Shown here: piece by piece, positions 17,906 to 26,132 of the stretch | Layout: each line of letters starts with the position of its first letter | Numbering within the stretch: position 1 is the first letter of the stretch | Source of the DNA: Prosthecobacter sp. | GTDB taxonomy: Bacteria > Verrucomicrobiota > Verrucomicrobiia > Verrucomicrobiales > Verrucomicrobiaceae | Direction: 5' to 3' | DNA length: 64,000 bases | Assembly: GCA_021733925.1 (NCBI GenBank) | Contig: JAIPJY010000019.1 | Coordinates: 52,142-116,141 of the forward strand | Program-made: the position numbers and the translations under genes | Notes under the pieces: model-generated | Databases searched by the model: none | Told to the model about the DNA's origin: nothing | What the model saw: the letters and a program-made list of their open reading frames with translations, nothing else

Positions 17906-19795
17906 TCAATGGCCCAGACGGGGCAGCACAAACACGACAAGATAAATCACGGCAATGACACCACCGCCGAGCAGGAAGGTGTAGCCTTGCAGATGGCCGC
18001 CCTGCAGCATGCGGGTGGCGGCACCGAGACGGGCGACGATCGCCGTAGGAAGGCGGGCGACGAGGCCATCCACCAGCACACGTTCCAAGGCGGTGACGAT
18101 CCAGGCCAGACGATCCTGGCAGACGCGGACGATGACGGCGTAGATTTCGTCGAAGTAGAACTTGTTGGCGAAGAGCTTGATGTTGATGGGGTCCTTGTCC
18201 TTGCCGCGATACAGGTAGATCGCGCCGCCGGTCCCGATGAGGAATGCAGCGATGGAGGCAAACAACACCGTAGCATGAGGTTCTTCATGGGCAGGTTTGT
18301 AGGCCTGCAGGGTGTCGGCAAATGTTTTCCAAGCCGAGAAGACCGAAAAGACCGCCAAAATGACCAACGGCAGCAGCATGATCACCTCCACCTCCTTGGC
18401 ATGACGGGCTGAGTCGGTGCGTGATTTGCCGAAGAAGGCAACGATGACCAACCGCATCATGTAGAACGAGGTCAGCAGGGCGGTGAGTGAGGCGGAATGG
18501 AAGAGAATGCTGCAACCGCTGTCATATGCCGCGCCCAGAATGGCTTCCTTGCTATAGAATCCGCTGGTGATCCATGGAAGGCCCATCAAAGCCAAGGTGC
18601 CGATGAGGAAAGTATAGAATGTGACGGGCATGTGCTTGCGCAGACCGCCCATCTTCCAGATGTCCTGCTCATGGTGGCAGGCATAGATGATGGCACCGGA
18701 GCCGAGGAAGAGCATGGCCTTGAAGAAGGCGTGTGTGTAAAGATGGAACATGGCCGGATGGCCGGGATTCGGACCGTGAAGCTCGTGGCCGTGCTGGACA
18801 GACATCGCCACGGCACCTACGGCCATGACCATGTAACCGAGCTGGGAGAGGGTGGAGTAGGCAAGAATGCGCTTGATGTCATTCTGCTGTGTGGCCATCA
18901 AGGCGGCCATCAGAGCGGTGACGGCGCCGATGCCAGCGATGATTTCCGCCGCGAGCGGCGAAGCCTCAATGAGGAATCTCACACGCACCAGCATGTAAAC
19001 ACCTGCGGCGACCATGGTGGCCGCGTGGATGAGTGCGGAGACCGGCGTGGGGCCTTCCATGGCGTCCGGCAGCCAGACATGGAGCGGGAACTGGGCGGAT
19101 TTACCCACCGCGCCGAGGAAGATGCACAAGGCTGCTGCGGTGGTGAAACCAGCGCTGTGACCGGGAGCATGAATGCCCAGAGTGCCGCCGGGCCCAAAAG
19201 CCGTGGTGAGGTCTTCGATATTCACACTGCCGCCATTCGCGCCAAAGAGCAGCAGGATGCCGATCATGAAGCCGAAGTCACCGATGCGGTTGGTGAGGAA
19301 GGCTTTTTTACAGGCTTCAGCAGCGCTGGCCTTTTGATACCAGTGTCCGATCAGCAGGTAGGAGCTGAGACCGACGAGCTCCCAGAAGATGAACATCATG
19401 ATCAGGTTTCCGGCCAGCACGATGCCGGTCATGGAGAACATGAAGAGGGAGAGCGACCCGAAGAAGCGCGGCTTCGCATCGTCGTCCTTCATGTAGCCGA
19501 GCGAGAAGATGTGCACCAGCATGCCGATGAAGCTGACGATGAACATCATGCCCCGGCTCTGCTTGTCGATCAGGACGTCAATGTTCGCATGAAGATAGCC
19601 GATATCGAGAAAGGGCAGGAGAAGCTTGGTATTTTCTTTATCGTCCGCCGCCGCCAGGAGAGCCAGGCAGGCAATGAAGGAGATGATCGAAGAACCCACC
19701 GAAATGAGCACGGCGGCACCTTTGAGCTGACGGTGCCCCAGGAGGATGACGAGCGCCGAAAAGAATGGCAGCAGTAGGATGATGCTGGCGTGCAT
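17906..19795 (-). CDS. nuoL: NADH-quinone oxidoreductase subunit L
   Basis: 629 residues; the most distal proton-pumping membrane subunit of complex I, with the long lateral helix expected near the C-terminus. FIFWELVGLSSYLLIGHWYQKASAAEACKKAFLTNRIGDFGF and QFPLHVWLPDAMEGPTPVSALIHAATMVAAGVYML are the classical NuoL blocks, with the conserved Glu, Lys and His residues. The gene begins 9 bp after nuoK. Size matches the family (about 610-650 residues). Confidence 0.96.
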   Translation of the reverse strand: MHASIILLLPFFSALVILLGHRQLKGAAVLISVGSSIISFIACLALLAAADDKENTKLLLPFLDIGYLHANIDVLIDKQSRGMMFIVSFIGMLVHIFSLGYMKDDDAKPRFFGSLSLFMFSMTGIVLAGNLIMMFIFWELVGLSSYLLIGHWYQKASAAEACKKAFLTNRIGDFGFMIGILLLFGANGGSVNIEDLTTAFGPGGTLGIHAPGHSAGFTTAAALCIFLGAVGKSAQFPLHVWLPDAMEGPTPVSALIHAATMVAAGVYMLVRVRFLIEASPLAAEIIAGIGAVTALMAALMATQQNDIKRILAYSTLSQLGYMVMAVGAVAMSVQHGHELHGPNPGHPAMFHLYTHAFFKAMLFLGSGAIIYACHHEQDIWKMGGLRKHMPVTFYTFLIGTLALMGLPWITSGFYSKEAILGAAYDSGCSILFHSASLTALLTSFYMMRLVIVAFFGKSRTDSARHAKEVEVIMLLPLVILAVFSVFSAWKTFADTLQAYKPAHEEPHATVLFASIAAFLIGTGGAIYLYRGKDKDPINIKLFANKFYFDEIYAVIVRVCQDRLAWIVTALERVLVDGLVARLPTAIVARLGAATRMLQGGHLQGYTFLLGGGVIAVIYLVVFVLPRLGH

Positions 19796-19804
19796 GTCGG
19801 CGCG

Positions 19805-20122
19805 TTATCCTTGAAGTTTGGTGACGGACTCCACATCCACGCTCTGCTTGGAGCGGAAGAGAGCCACGATGATGGCGAGGCCCACGGCCACTTCAGCAGC
19901 AGCCACGGTGATGGTGAAGAACACGAGCGACTGCGCGGTGTAATCCGGCAGGCCGTTGACGAGATGAAAGCGGGAGAAGCCGACGAGCGCGAGATTTGCG
20001 GCGCTGAGCATCATTTCCAGACACATGTAGACAATGATGATGTTTCTCCTGGCAATGACGCCAGCGAGACCCAGAGAGAACAGCATGCCGCTGACAACGA
20101 GATAGTGGCCGAGGGTGATCAT
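19805..20122 (-). CDS. nuoK: NADH-quinone oxidoreductase subunit K
   Basis: 105 residues, three membrane helices. VYMCLEMMLSAANLALVGF carries the conserved Glu of helix 2, and FTITVAAAEVAVGLAIIVALFR the conserved Glu of helix 3, both part of the proton path in complex I. Its ATG overlaps the nuoJ stop in an ATGA arrangement, which indicates translational coupling. Confidence 0.95.
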   Translation of the reverse strand: MITLGHYLVVSGMLFSLGLAGVIARRNIIIVYMCLEMMLSAANLALVGFSRFHLVNGLPDYTAQSLVFFTITVAAAEVAVGLAIIVALFRSKQSVDVESVTKLQG

Positions 20123-20700
20123 GGGGCGCTCCTTTCACGTTTGCTGAGAACGACAACACCGATGGTTCCGACCAGCAGCAGCAGGCCGATCACTTGAAGG
20201 TGAAAGCCGTATTGATCAAAAAGGGTGAAGCCGATGAGCTTGGCATCCGGCAGCGTTCCTGCCTTGAGATCATTCGTGATCGTGGGGAGCGCCGCTGCCT
20301 TGCCGATCTTCGTTGCGGCTTCAGTCAGCGCCAGCGGGGTGTCCTGCGAGGTTTTCCTGGCGAGTTCCGTGCTGCCGACAACAGCGGCGATTTGGAGGGT
20401 CAGCAACACCGCGAGCAGCACGCCGGACACGATGGCGGGCAGATTCAGTTTCTTGCCCTCCTCCGTCTTGATGTCCAGCAGCATGATGATGAAGAGGAAC
20501 AGGACCATCACCGCGCCGGCATAGACGAGGATCTGGATCACCCCGATAAAGTAGGCGTCAAGGCTGAGGAACAGCGCCGCGAGGCCGACGAAGCTGGCCG
20601 CGAGGGCGAGAGCGCAGGTGACTGGATTGCGCCCGGTGACGACCAGGAAGCCGAAGCCCAGGGTGATCAAAGCAAAGAGATAGAACAGAAGCGGGGGCAT
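20119..20700 (-). CDS. nuoJ: NADH-quinone oxidoreductase subunit J
   Basis: 193 residues from the ATG at 20700, which shares its A with the nuoI stop (TAATG). A longer reading from a GTG inside nuoI is less likely. Five membrane helices are visible, including the family segment VGLAALFLSLDAYFIGVIQILVYAGAVMVLFLFIIMLLD, which contains the pi-bulge helix (YAGAVMVLFLF) that couples quinone reduction to pumping. A soluble loop follows about residue 125-160 before the last helix. Confidence 0.94.
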   Translation of the reverse strand: MPPLLFYLFALITLGFGFLVVTGRNPVTCALALAASFVGLAALFLSLDAYFIGVIQILVYAGAVMVLFLFIIMLLDIKTEEGKKLNLPAIVSGVLLAVLLTLQIAAVVGSTELARKTSQDTPLALTEAATKIGKAAALPTITNDLKAGTLPDAKLIGFTLFDQYGFHLQVIGLLLLVGTIGVVVLSKRERSAP

Positions 20701-21245
20701 TACTTGAGCTCGTTCCACTTGTTCACCAGCCCCACGCGCTGGCCGCCTATTTCATAGAGGCGCTTTTTGTTGTGCACCATCTCCTGGCGTGAGAGACCGG
20801 TGATGGCGTAATCCTTGCGCAGGAAAATGGCCTGCTCCGGGCAGACCTCCTCGCACATGCCGCAGTAAATGCAGCGAATCATGTCGATGTCGAATTCCTT
20901 GGGCCGCTTCTCGACCTTGGCCCACGGATCGTCGCTGGGGATCTCAGCAGGGATGATTTTGATGGCCTTGGGCGGGCAGATGAACTCGCAGAGCTGGCAG
21001 CTGACGCAGCGCTCGCGATCCTGCTCGTCCGTGACGAGGGCAGGAGCACCACGGTAATATTCAGGCAGATGTTCATCCCACTTCTGCTCCGGGTATTCCA
21101 TCGTCACCTTGGGCTTGCTCCCGGCGATCTGGAGGAAGGTCTTGATGCCGTGCCCAATCGTGATTTTCAGTCCTTTGAACAGCGTGGAAATGAACCAGCG
21201 TTCATGCCAGGCAAGTTTGGGACGTTGTACAATGATAGTGGCCAT
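20700..21245 (-). CDS. nuoI: NADH-quinone oxidoreductase subunit I (2x[4Fe-4S])
   Basis: 181 residues; carries clusters N6a and N6b in the peripheral arm of complex I. Two ferredoxin motifs are intact: CVSCQLCEFICP and CIYCGMCEEVCP. An N-terminal amphipathic stretch (ERWFISTLFKGLKITIGHGIKTF) docks on the membrane arm. It is the first gene of this nuo operon. nuoH, which usually precedes it, is not here; upstream is the promoter region with a CRP-type palindrome. The ATG at 21245 lies about 28 bases after the predicted transcription start. Confidence 0.95.
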   Translation of the reverse strand: MATIIVQRPKLAWHERWFISTLFKGLKITIGHGIKTFLQIAGSKPKVTMEYPEQKWDEHLPEYYRGAPALVTDEQDRERCVSCQLCEFICPPKAIKIIPAEIPSDDPWAKVEKRPKEFDIDMIRCIYCGMCEEVCPEQAIFLRKDYAITGLSRQEMVHNKKRLYEIGGQRVGLVNKWNELK

Positions 21246-21279
21246 GTATGAGCAGGGAACCGCAGGAGAATCGGATTTG

Positions 21280-21332
21280 ATTATCCGAACGTCCCGCAGT
21301 GCGGCAACCGCTATTTGTGAAAAATTTCACAA
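21280..21332 (-). promoter_or_regulatory. nuoI operon promoter with CRP/FNR-type palindrome
   Basis: TTGTGAAAAATTTCACAA at 21315-21332 contains TGTGA-N6-TCACA, the consensus half-sites of CRP-type regulators. Seven bases downstream on the minus strand comes TTGCCG (21307-21302, -35-like), then 16 bases, then GATAAT (21285-21280, -10-like). The same palindrome, spacing and TTGCCG occur before nuoD (54405-54457). The -10 box lies within an inverted repeat TCGGAT-N6-ATCCGA (21271-21288). The boxes are inferred by eye; the palindrome is exact. Confidence 0.7.
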
Positions 21333-21458
21333 GGCCGGGCCGGAATCGCAAAATCAGGCAGAAATTGACCTTGAATCGTCTGGAGGAGCAACGGGGGCTC
21401 CAAAGCTCCCCTCTGGAGGCTAATTTGGGCCCTTGATGTCCGTTTTCTTGGGCGAAGG

Positions 21459-21827
21459 CTACTTTTTGGAGGGTGATTTTTTCTGCGGTTGGGGAAATCC
21501 TGCCTTCGCATAGGCGACCATTTGGGCAAATGTGCCCTCACCGATGCCTTCGGCGTTCACCACCTGAGTCACATTGGCCAGAGGACGGATTTTTTGAATG
21601 GCCTTGGCGCGAACCTCTCCAATACCGGGAATCGCCATGAGAGCCGCCAGGTCACCCTCGTTCAGCAGAGACCGCAACTGGGACGTCTGTGTGAGCGTCA
21701 TCGTTTTGGCAACGGCCTCCACCATGGCCGAGGGCTTGGGCGGACTTTTCTTTTGCGGGGCGGTTTGAGCTGCCGCAAGCGAGAAACTGAGAGCCAGGAC
21801 AGCGAGAAATGCGATGAGGCCTTTCAT
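21459..21827 (-). CDS. secreted helix-hairpin-helix (ComEA-like) protein
   Basis: 122 residues with a signal peptide (MKGLIAFLAVLALSFSLAAA). After a basic Pro/Lys linker (QKKSPPKPS), residues 50-110 hold a helix-hairpin-helix domain with the hairpin LMAIPGIGEVRAKAIQKI. The C-terminus is again basic (PQPQKKSPSKK). ComEA-type exported HhH proteins bind incoming DNA during transformation. This one could do that, but no other competence gene is in the window. It lies upstream of the nuo operon on the same strand with 213 bp between, so probably not cotranscribed. Confidence 0.75.
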   Translation of the reverse strand: MKGLIAFLAVLALSFSLAAAQTAPQKKSPPKPSAMVEAVAKTMTLTQTSQLRSLLNEGDLAALMAIPGIGEVRAKAIQKIRPLANVTQVVNAEGIGEGTFAQMVAYAKAGFPQPQKKSPSKK

Positions 21828-21978
21828 AGGAGAGACGGTGTAAATTAAACAGCAGTATTATTAATAAATGCAACGGATGGCGAGCACAAATGTGCCCGAC
21901 ATCTGTTTTTTCAGGAGCCACGTCAGGCCAGACGCCTTAATGCTCGACATTATTGGATGTTCCTCTCTAAATCGCCGC

Positions 21979-23223
21979 ATGAAGTTTTATTGCCCTCTGG
22001 GCATCGCCGTCGCGCTGACATGTGGTCTCCTCCAAGGACAAACCTCCGCACCGGGGATGCATACCTGGACCAGCACGGACGGGCGCAAGATCGAGGCGGC
22101 CTTTGTCGCCATGGAGAGCGAAGGGGTGAAAATCCGGATGGCCAATGGCAGCACCTTCACGGTGCCGCTGGAGCGTCTGACAGAAGCGGACCAGACTTTT
22201 GCGAAAAGCCAGGGCACCCCCAGTGCCAGCACCCCTGCCACGGCCTCAGAGGCTGGCACCCCCGCCGCCAGCAAAACCTGGCCGCGAACAGTCTCGCTGG
22301 ATGAAAAGCCTGCCGTCACAGTGGTGAAGGAAGATGCCGAAACCCACCAGTTCATCTACCGCTCACCGCACTATGAGTTTCAATGCGACTCGAAGCTCGG
22401 AGCCAATGTGGTGCGCGAGTTTGGCCGCATGTTTGAGGCCACTTGGCTGATCAACTGCATGCTGCCGCTGGATTTGAAACCGCAGCCTGAAAGACTGCGT
22501 GAAATCTTCCTGGCGCGTTTGTTCACCAGCAAGGCTGACTATCTGAAAGCAGGAGGTGTCCAAGGGTCCGCCGGTGTTTACATGACGTCCGAGAAAGCCC
22601 TGATGGTGCCGCTGTCCAGCCTCGGGGTGCAGATGGTCGGCAGCCGCGTGTCGCTGGCAGAAAGCGCGGCCCGCGACAACGCCACGCTCATCCACGAAAT
22701 CACCCACCAGATGATGAACCACTGGATGGGAATGCTGCCCACCTGGTATGTGGAAGGCAGCGCGGAGTATGTCTGCATGCTGGATTACAACAGCAATGGC
22801 CGCTTCAACCTGATCGGTCTCAACCGCCAGCTTCAAAATTTCACCGGAGCGCGTGGGGGTGGTGGAAAGGGCTTCACCATGATCGACCTGGAAGAATTGA
22901 TGACCATCGAGTATGAACGCTGGTCTGCGGCGCTGGGCGAGGGCGGCTTTGCCAACGAAAACTACGGTTCGTCCTGCCTGCTGACCTATTACTTCTACCA
23001 TGTGGACGATAAAGGCGATGCCGCCCATATCATCGCTTGGCTGCGCGAAGTCGAAAGCGCCAAGAGCGACGAAGCAGTGGCTGCCGCCACAAAGAAGCAT
23101 CTGCTGCGCGACCGAAGCTACGCGCAGCTGAGTGAGGATGTGAAGAAGGGCCTGCGCAAGGAAGGCATTGATGTCAGTTTCTTCCCTTCAGGAAAGAACG
23201 GCCCCGTCAGTTCCGCCAAATAG
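21979..23223 (+). CDS. secreted SHD1 plus zinc metallopeptidase-like protein
   Basis: 414 residues from the ATG at 21979, where the signal sequence begins (MKFYCPLGIAVALTCGLLQG). Residues about 28-75 are an SHD1 (SLA1 homology 1) domain: TWTSTDGRKIEAAFVAMESEGVKIRM...VPLERLTEADQ, frequent in Planctomycetes and Verrucomicrobia. A Ser/Thr/Ala linker follows. The C-terminal domain has HEITH (239-243) and a downstream EGSAEYV, a gluzincin zinc-peptidase pattern like DUF1570. It is likely a secreted peptidase or a binding protein with that fold. The substrate is unknown. Confidence 0.75.
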   Translation: MKFYCPLGIAVALTCGLLQGQTSAPGMHTWTSTDGRKIEAAFVAMESEGVKIRMANGSTFTVPLERLTEADQTFAKSQGTPSASTPATASEAGTPAASKTWPRTVSLDEKPAVTVVKEDAETHQFIYRSPHYEFQCDSKLGANVVREFGRMFEATWLINCMLPLDLKPQPERLREIFLARLFTSKADYLKAGGVQGSAGVYMTSEKALMVPLSSLGVQMVGSRVSLAESAARDNATLIHEITHQMMNHWMGMLPTWYVEGSAEYVCMLDYNSNGRFNLIGLNRQLQNFTGARGGGGKGFTMIDLEELMTIEYERWSAALGEGGFANENYGSSCLLTYYFYHVDDKGDAAHIIAWLREVESAKSDEAVAAATKKHLLRDRSYAQLSEDVKKGLRKEGIDVSFFPSGKNGPVSSAK

Positions 23224-23336
23224 GCTGGCCGGTGCCGAGGGCCATTTTGGTGAATTCTCAACAATCAGATCAAAGAGGTTAGAATTCTTATGGCGTTTCT
23301 AATTCATATCGGTTAGAATAGTTTCACATCTGGGAA

Positions 23337-25646
23337 ATGACCAATTCTGATCGCATCCGCATCTTGATCGTCGAAAACGAGGGCCTCGTGGGCTGTGACA
23401 TGGCCACGACTCTCGGAAAACTCGGTTATGTGGTCGTCGCCATCTGTGCTTCCGGAGAGGAAGCACTGGAGCGCTTGGACGAGTTCCGCCCTGATCTGGT
23501 CTTGATGGATGTGCACCTGGCGGGGCAGCTTGATGGCATTGATACTGCCCGTGAGTTGCAGAGCCGCAGCCGGGTGGCGATCGTCTATGTCACGGCCTGC
23601 GCAGATCTGGACACTGTTGCCCGCGCCCGCCAAACGCACCCGCACGGGTACCTGCTCAAGCCATTCAATCATGACGAACTCCGCCTTGCCGTGGAAGTGG
23701 CAGCGCAACGCCATTTAGAAGAGGACGAGCGCCAGCGTCGTGAGCACAGTTACTTTGAGGCCTTTCAAAGCCTCGCCGATGGGGTGATCGCTGCTGATTT
23801 GTCCGGAGGCGTGGTCTTTATGAACCCCTCCGCCGCCCGCGCCACCGGCTGGAATGCTCAGGAAGCCGTCGGTCGCTCCTTAAACGAAGTTTTTCGCATT
23901 TATCAGAGCACCGGTGAGCCAGCGGAGATTCTCTCTGCCGAGGCTGCCACGCAAGCCGCTGAACGAACCGTCTATCTAACGACCCTGGCGGGTGAACGCG
24001 TACCGATCCAGGACCGTACGGCACCGCTGCGTGATGCGCAGGGCCACCTGACTGGACTCATCATTCTCTTTCGTGCGGCTGCTGTGCCAGCGCCGGCGGA
24101 AGCTCCGCCCATGGCCAACCGCAGCACGGCACCGCTGGTGGATGTGGTCGAAAGCATTTCCGACCCGCTCTTTGCGCTCGATGCCCGATGGCGCGTGACG
24201 TATGCCAACGCGAGCGCCCTGCGCCTGTTTGACCGCAACCTGCAGAATATGCTGGGCCTTTCGCTGTGGGACATCATGCCCAGCGCCACCCGCGAACAGC
24301 ACCATGAGGCTTTCGCCCATGCCATGCTGCATCGCGAGACGGTGAACCGTGAGCTTTACCTCGACGAAAAACAGATCTGGCTCGAACTGCGCGGCTATCC
24401 CTTTGGTGAAGGGCTGCTGCTGCTTGTACAGGATGTCACGGCCCGGCGTGAAGAGGCTGAGCGCCGCAACCGCATCGACCGCCTCGAATCACTCGGCCTG
24501 CTGGCCCGTGGCTTTGCGCATGATTTCAACAATCTGCTCACTGTGCTACTGGGCAACATCTCGCTGGCCGAAATGCGCCTGCGCAATGCGATCACTCTGC
24601 CTGAACTGCACACGGCCAAACAGGCCACGCTGCAGGCGCAGAACCTCGTGCAGCAGCTGCTCACTTTTGCCCGTGGTGGTGCGCCAATCAAAACGCAAAT
24701 TCGCCTTGGCGACCTCATTGAGACTTTCTTCATGCATCACACGCGTGCGAATCGTGTCGAGTACCGCATTGAAGTGCAGCCGGGCCTGCCACAGATCGCC
24801 ATTGATGGCGCGCAGATCCGCCGACTGCTGAGCAATCTCATCCGCAACGCCGAACAGGCGCAGCCGAACGGCGGTGAAATCACGGTGCGCTGCTTCGCGC
24901 CTGATCATGCCGAGATGTTCCCGGGTGAAATGGTCACCGATACGAACTTCCAGCCCTCCGGCCTCGCCATCGAAGTCGAAGACAAAGGCGAAGGCATCCC
25001 CACGGAGCACCTGCCGCATATTTTTGAGCCCTACTTCAGCACCCGCAAGGCCGACAACGCGACCGGTCTGGGCCTCACGGTGTGCGAATCCATTGCCAAA
25101 GCCCACGGCGGCTCGCTGACCGTCAGCTCAGAGCAAGGCAAGGGCACGACGGTGCGCTTCTACCTGCCGCTGGATTCCGATGGTGAGGAAGCAGATGCCT
25201 TTGGCCTCAGCAAGGTGTTCGACGCGCCACCGGAACTGAACGCCGCCAATCCGCGCATCCTGGTGCTGGAAGATGATCCGCTGGTGCGCTCTTTGATTGT
25301 CCGCAATCTCACGGGCAACGGTTTTGATGTCGCGGAGAGCTCCGAAGGCAGCGAAACGGTGCGCATGTACCAGGAAAGCGTGACCCAAGGCCGCGCCTTT
25401 GACCTCGTCATTCTCGACCTCAGCATTCCCAATGGCATGGGCGGTGTGCGTGCGATGGAAAAGCTCCGCGCCATCGACCCTGAAGTCTTTGCCATCGTCT
25501 CCAGCGGCTACTCGGACGATCCTGTCATGGCCAATCCCGCCTCCTACGGCTTTGCCGCCGTGCTGCCCAAACCGTACGAGCCTGCCGACATGCTGCGCCT
25601 CGTGCGCAACATCCTGGCCACACGCGGCATCCGCCGTTCGTCGTAA
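23337..25646 (+). CDS. hybrid sensor histidine kinase (REC-PAS-PAS-HK-REC)
   Basis: 769 residues, no membrane segment, so cytosolic. Domains in order: receiver at about 8-125 with phospho-acceptor Asp58; PAS at about 140-250; PAS at about 270-370; a HisKA-type dimerisation region with GFAHDFNNLL (His395); an HATPase domain with NLIRNAEQA, DKGEGIP and GLGLTVCESIAKAHGG; and a C-terminal receiver at about 640-765 with Asp694 (LVILDLSIP). The layout allows phosphate flow from the N-terminal receiver (input from another kinase) to the C-terminal one. No DNA-binding output domain or partner regulator is adjacent. Confidence 0.9.
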   Translation: MTNSDRIRILIVENEGLVGCDMATTLGKLGYVVVAICASGEEALERLDEFRPDLVLMDVHLAGQLDGIDTARELQSRSRVAIVYVTACADLDTVARARQTHPHGYLLKPFNHDELRLAVEVAAQRHLEEDERQRREHSYFEAFQSLADGVIAADLSGGVVFMNPSAARATGWNAQEAVGRSLNEVFRIYQSTGEPAEILSAEAATQAAERTVYLTTLAGERVPIQDRTAPLRDAQGHLTGLIILFRAAAVPAPAEAPPMANRSTAPLVDVVESISDPLFALDARWRVTYANASALRLFDRNLQNMLGLSLWDIMPSATREQHHEAFAHAMLHRETVNRELYLDEKQIWLELRGYPFGEGLLLLVQDVTARREEAERRNRIDRLESLGLLARGFAHDFNNLLTVLLGNISLAEMRLRNAITLPELHTAKQATLQAQNLVQQLLTFARGGAPIKTQIRLGDLIETFFMHHTRANRVEYRIEVQPGLPQIAIDGAQIRRLLSNLIRNAEQAQPNGGEITVRCFAPDHAEMFPGEMVTDTNFQPSGLAIEVEDKGEGIPTEHLPHIFEPYFSTRKADNATGLGLTVCESIAKAHGGSLTVSSEQGKGTTVRFYLPLDSDGEEADAFGLSKVFDAPPELNAANPRILVLEDDPLVRSLIVRNLTGNGFDVAESSEGSETVRMYQESVTQGRAFDLVILDLSIPNGMGGVRAMEKLRAIDPEVFAIVSSGYSDDPVMANPASYGFAAVLPKPYEPADMLRLVRNILATRGIRRSS

Positions 25647-25694
25647 TTCGGGGGCATCCGTTGACAACCGCGTCTGGTTTGAGAAAGAACCTGC

Positions 25695-26126
25695 ATGCGC
25701 GAACAGGACCTCCTCGACAAGCTCAGCAAGATCGAACGGCTCTATGCAGGCGCCGCCACTCCCGGTGAGAAAGAAGCGGCCGCCGATGCCATGGACCGCA
25801 TCAAACGGCGGCTGGGTGAGACGGCCAAGATCGAGCGGCCCATCGAGTACAAGTTCACCCTGAGCGATGGCTGGTCGAAAAAACTCTTCACCGCGCTGCT
25901 GCGCCGGTATGCGCTCAGGCCGTACCGCTATGCGCGTCAGCGACGGACCACGGTCATGGTCCGAGTGCCGCGCAGTTTTGTGGATGAAACGCTGTGGCCG
26001 GAGTTCCTCGAACTCAGCAAGGTCTTGCAAACCTACCTCGACGAGGTGACCGAACGCGTCATCTCGCGGGCCATCCACGCCAATGAGGGCGAGGAGGAAG
26101 TCATTGCCGGTGAGTTTCTGGAATGA
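25695..26126 (+). CDS. conserved hypothetical protein
   Basis: 143 residues, 48 bp after the hybrid kinase gene and in the same direction, so possibly cotranscribed. The N-terminal 40 residues form a charged helical hairpin (LLDKLSKIERLYAGAATPGEKEAAADAMDRI) that faintly recalls the DUF2786 motif. The rest (SKKLFTALLRRYALRPYRYARQRRTTVMVRVPRSFVDETL) looks like a compact alpha/beta domain rich in Arg. No catalytic motif is evident. I do not recognise a function. Confidence 0.6.
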   Translation: MREQDLLDKLSKIERLYAGAATPGEKEAAADAMDRIKRRLGETAKIERPIEYKFTLSDGWSKKLFTALLRRYALRPYRYARQRRTTVMVRVPRSFVDETLWPEFLELSKVLQTYLDEVTERVISRAIHANEGEEEVIAGEFLE

Positions 26127-26132
26127 TGCAGG

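Noticed and set aside
23277-23319. TTAGAA motifs repeated three times (two direct, one inverted) upstream of the hybrid kinase
   Set aside because: Short, AT-rich and without known consensus or second occurrence; could be chance.
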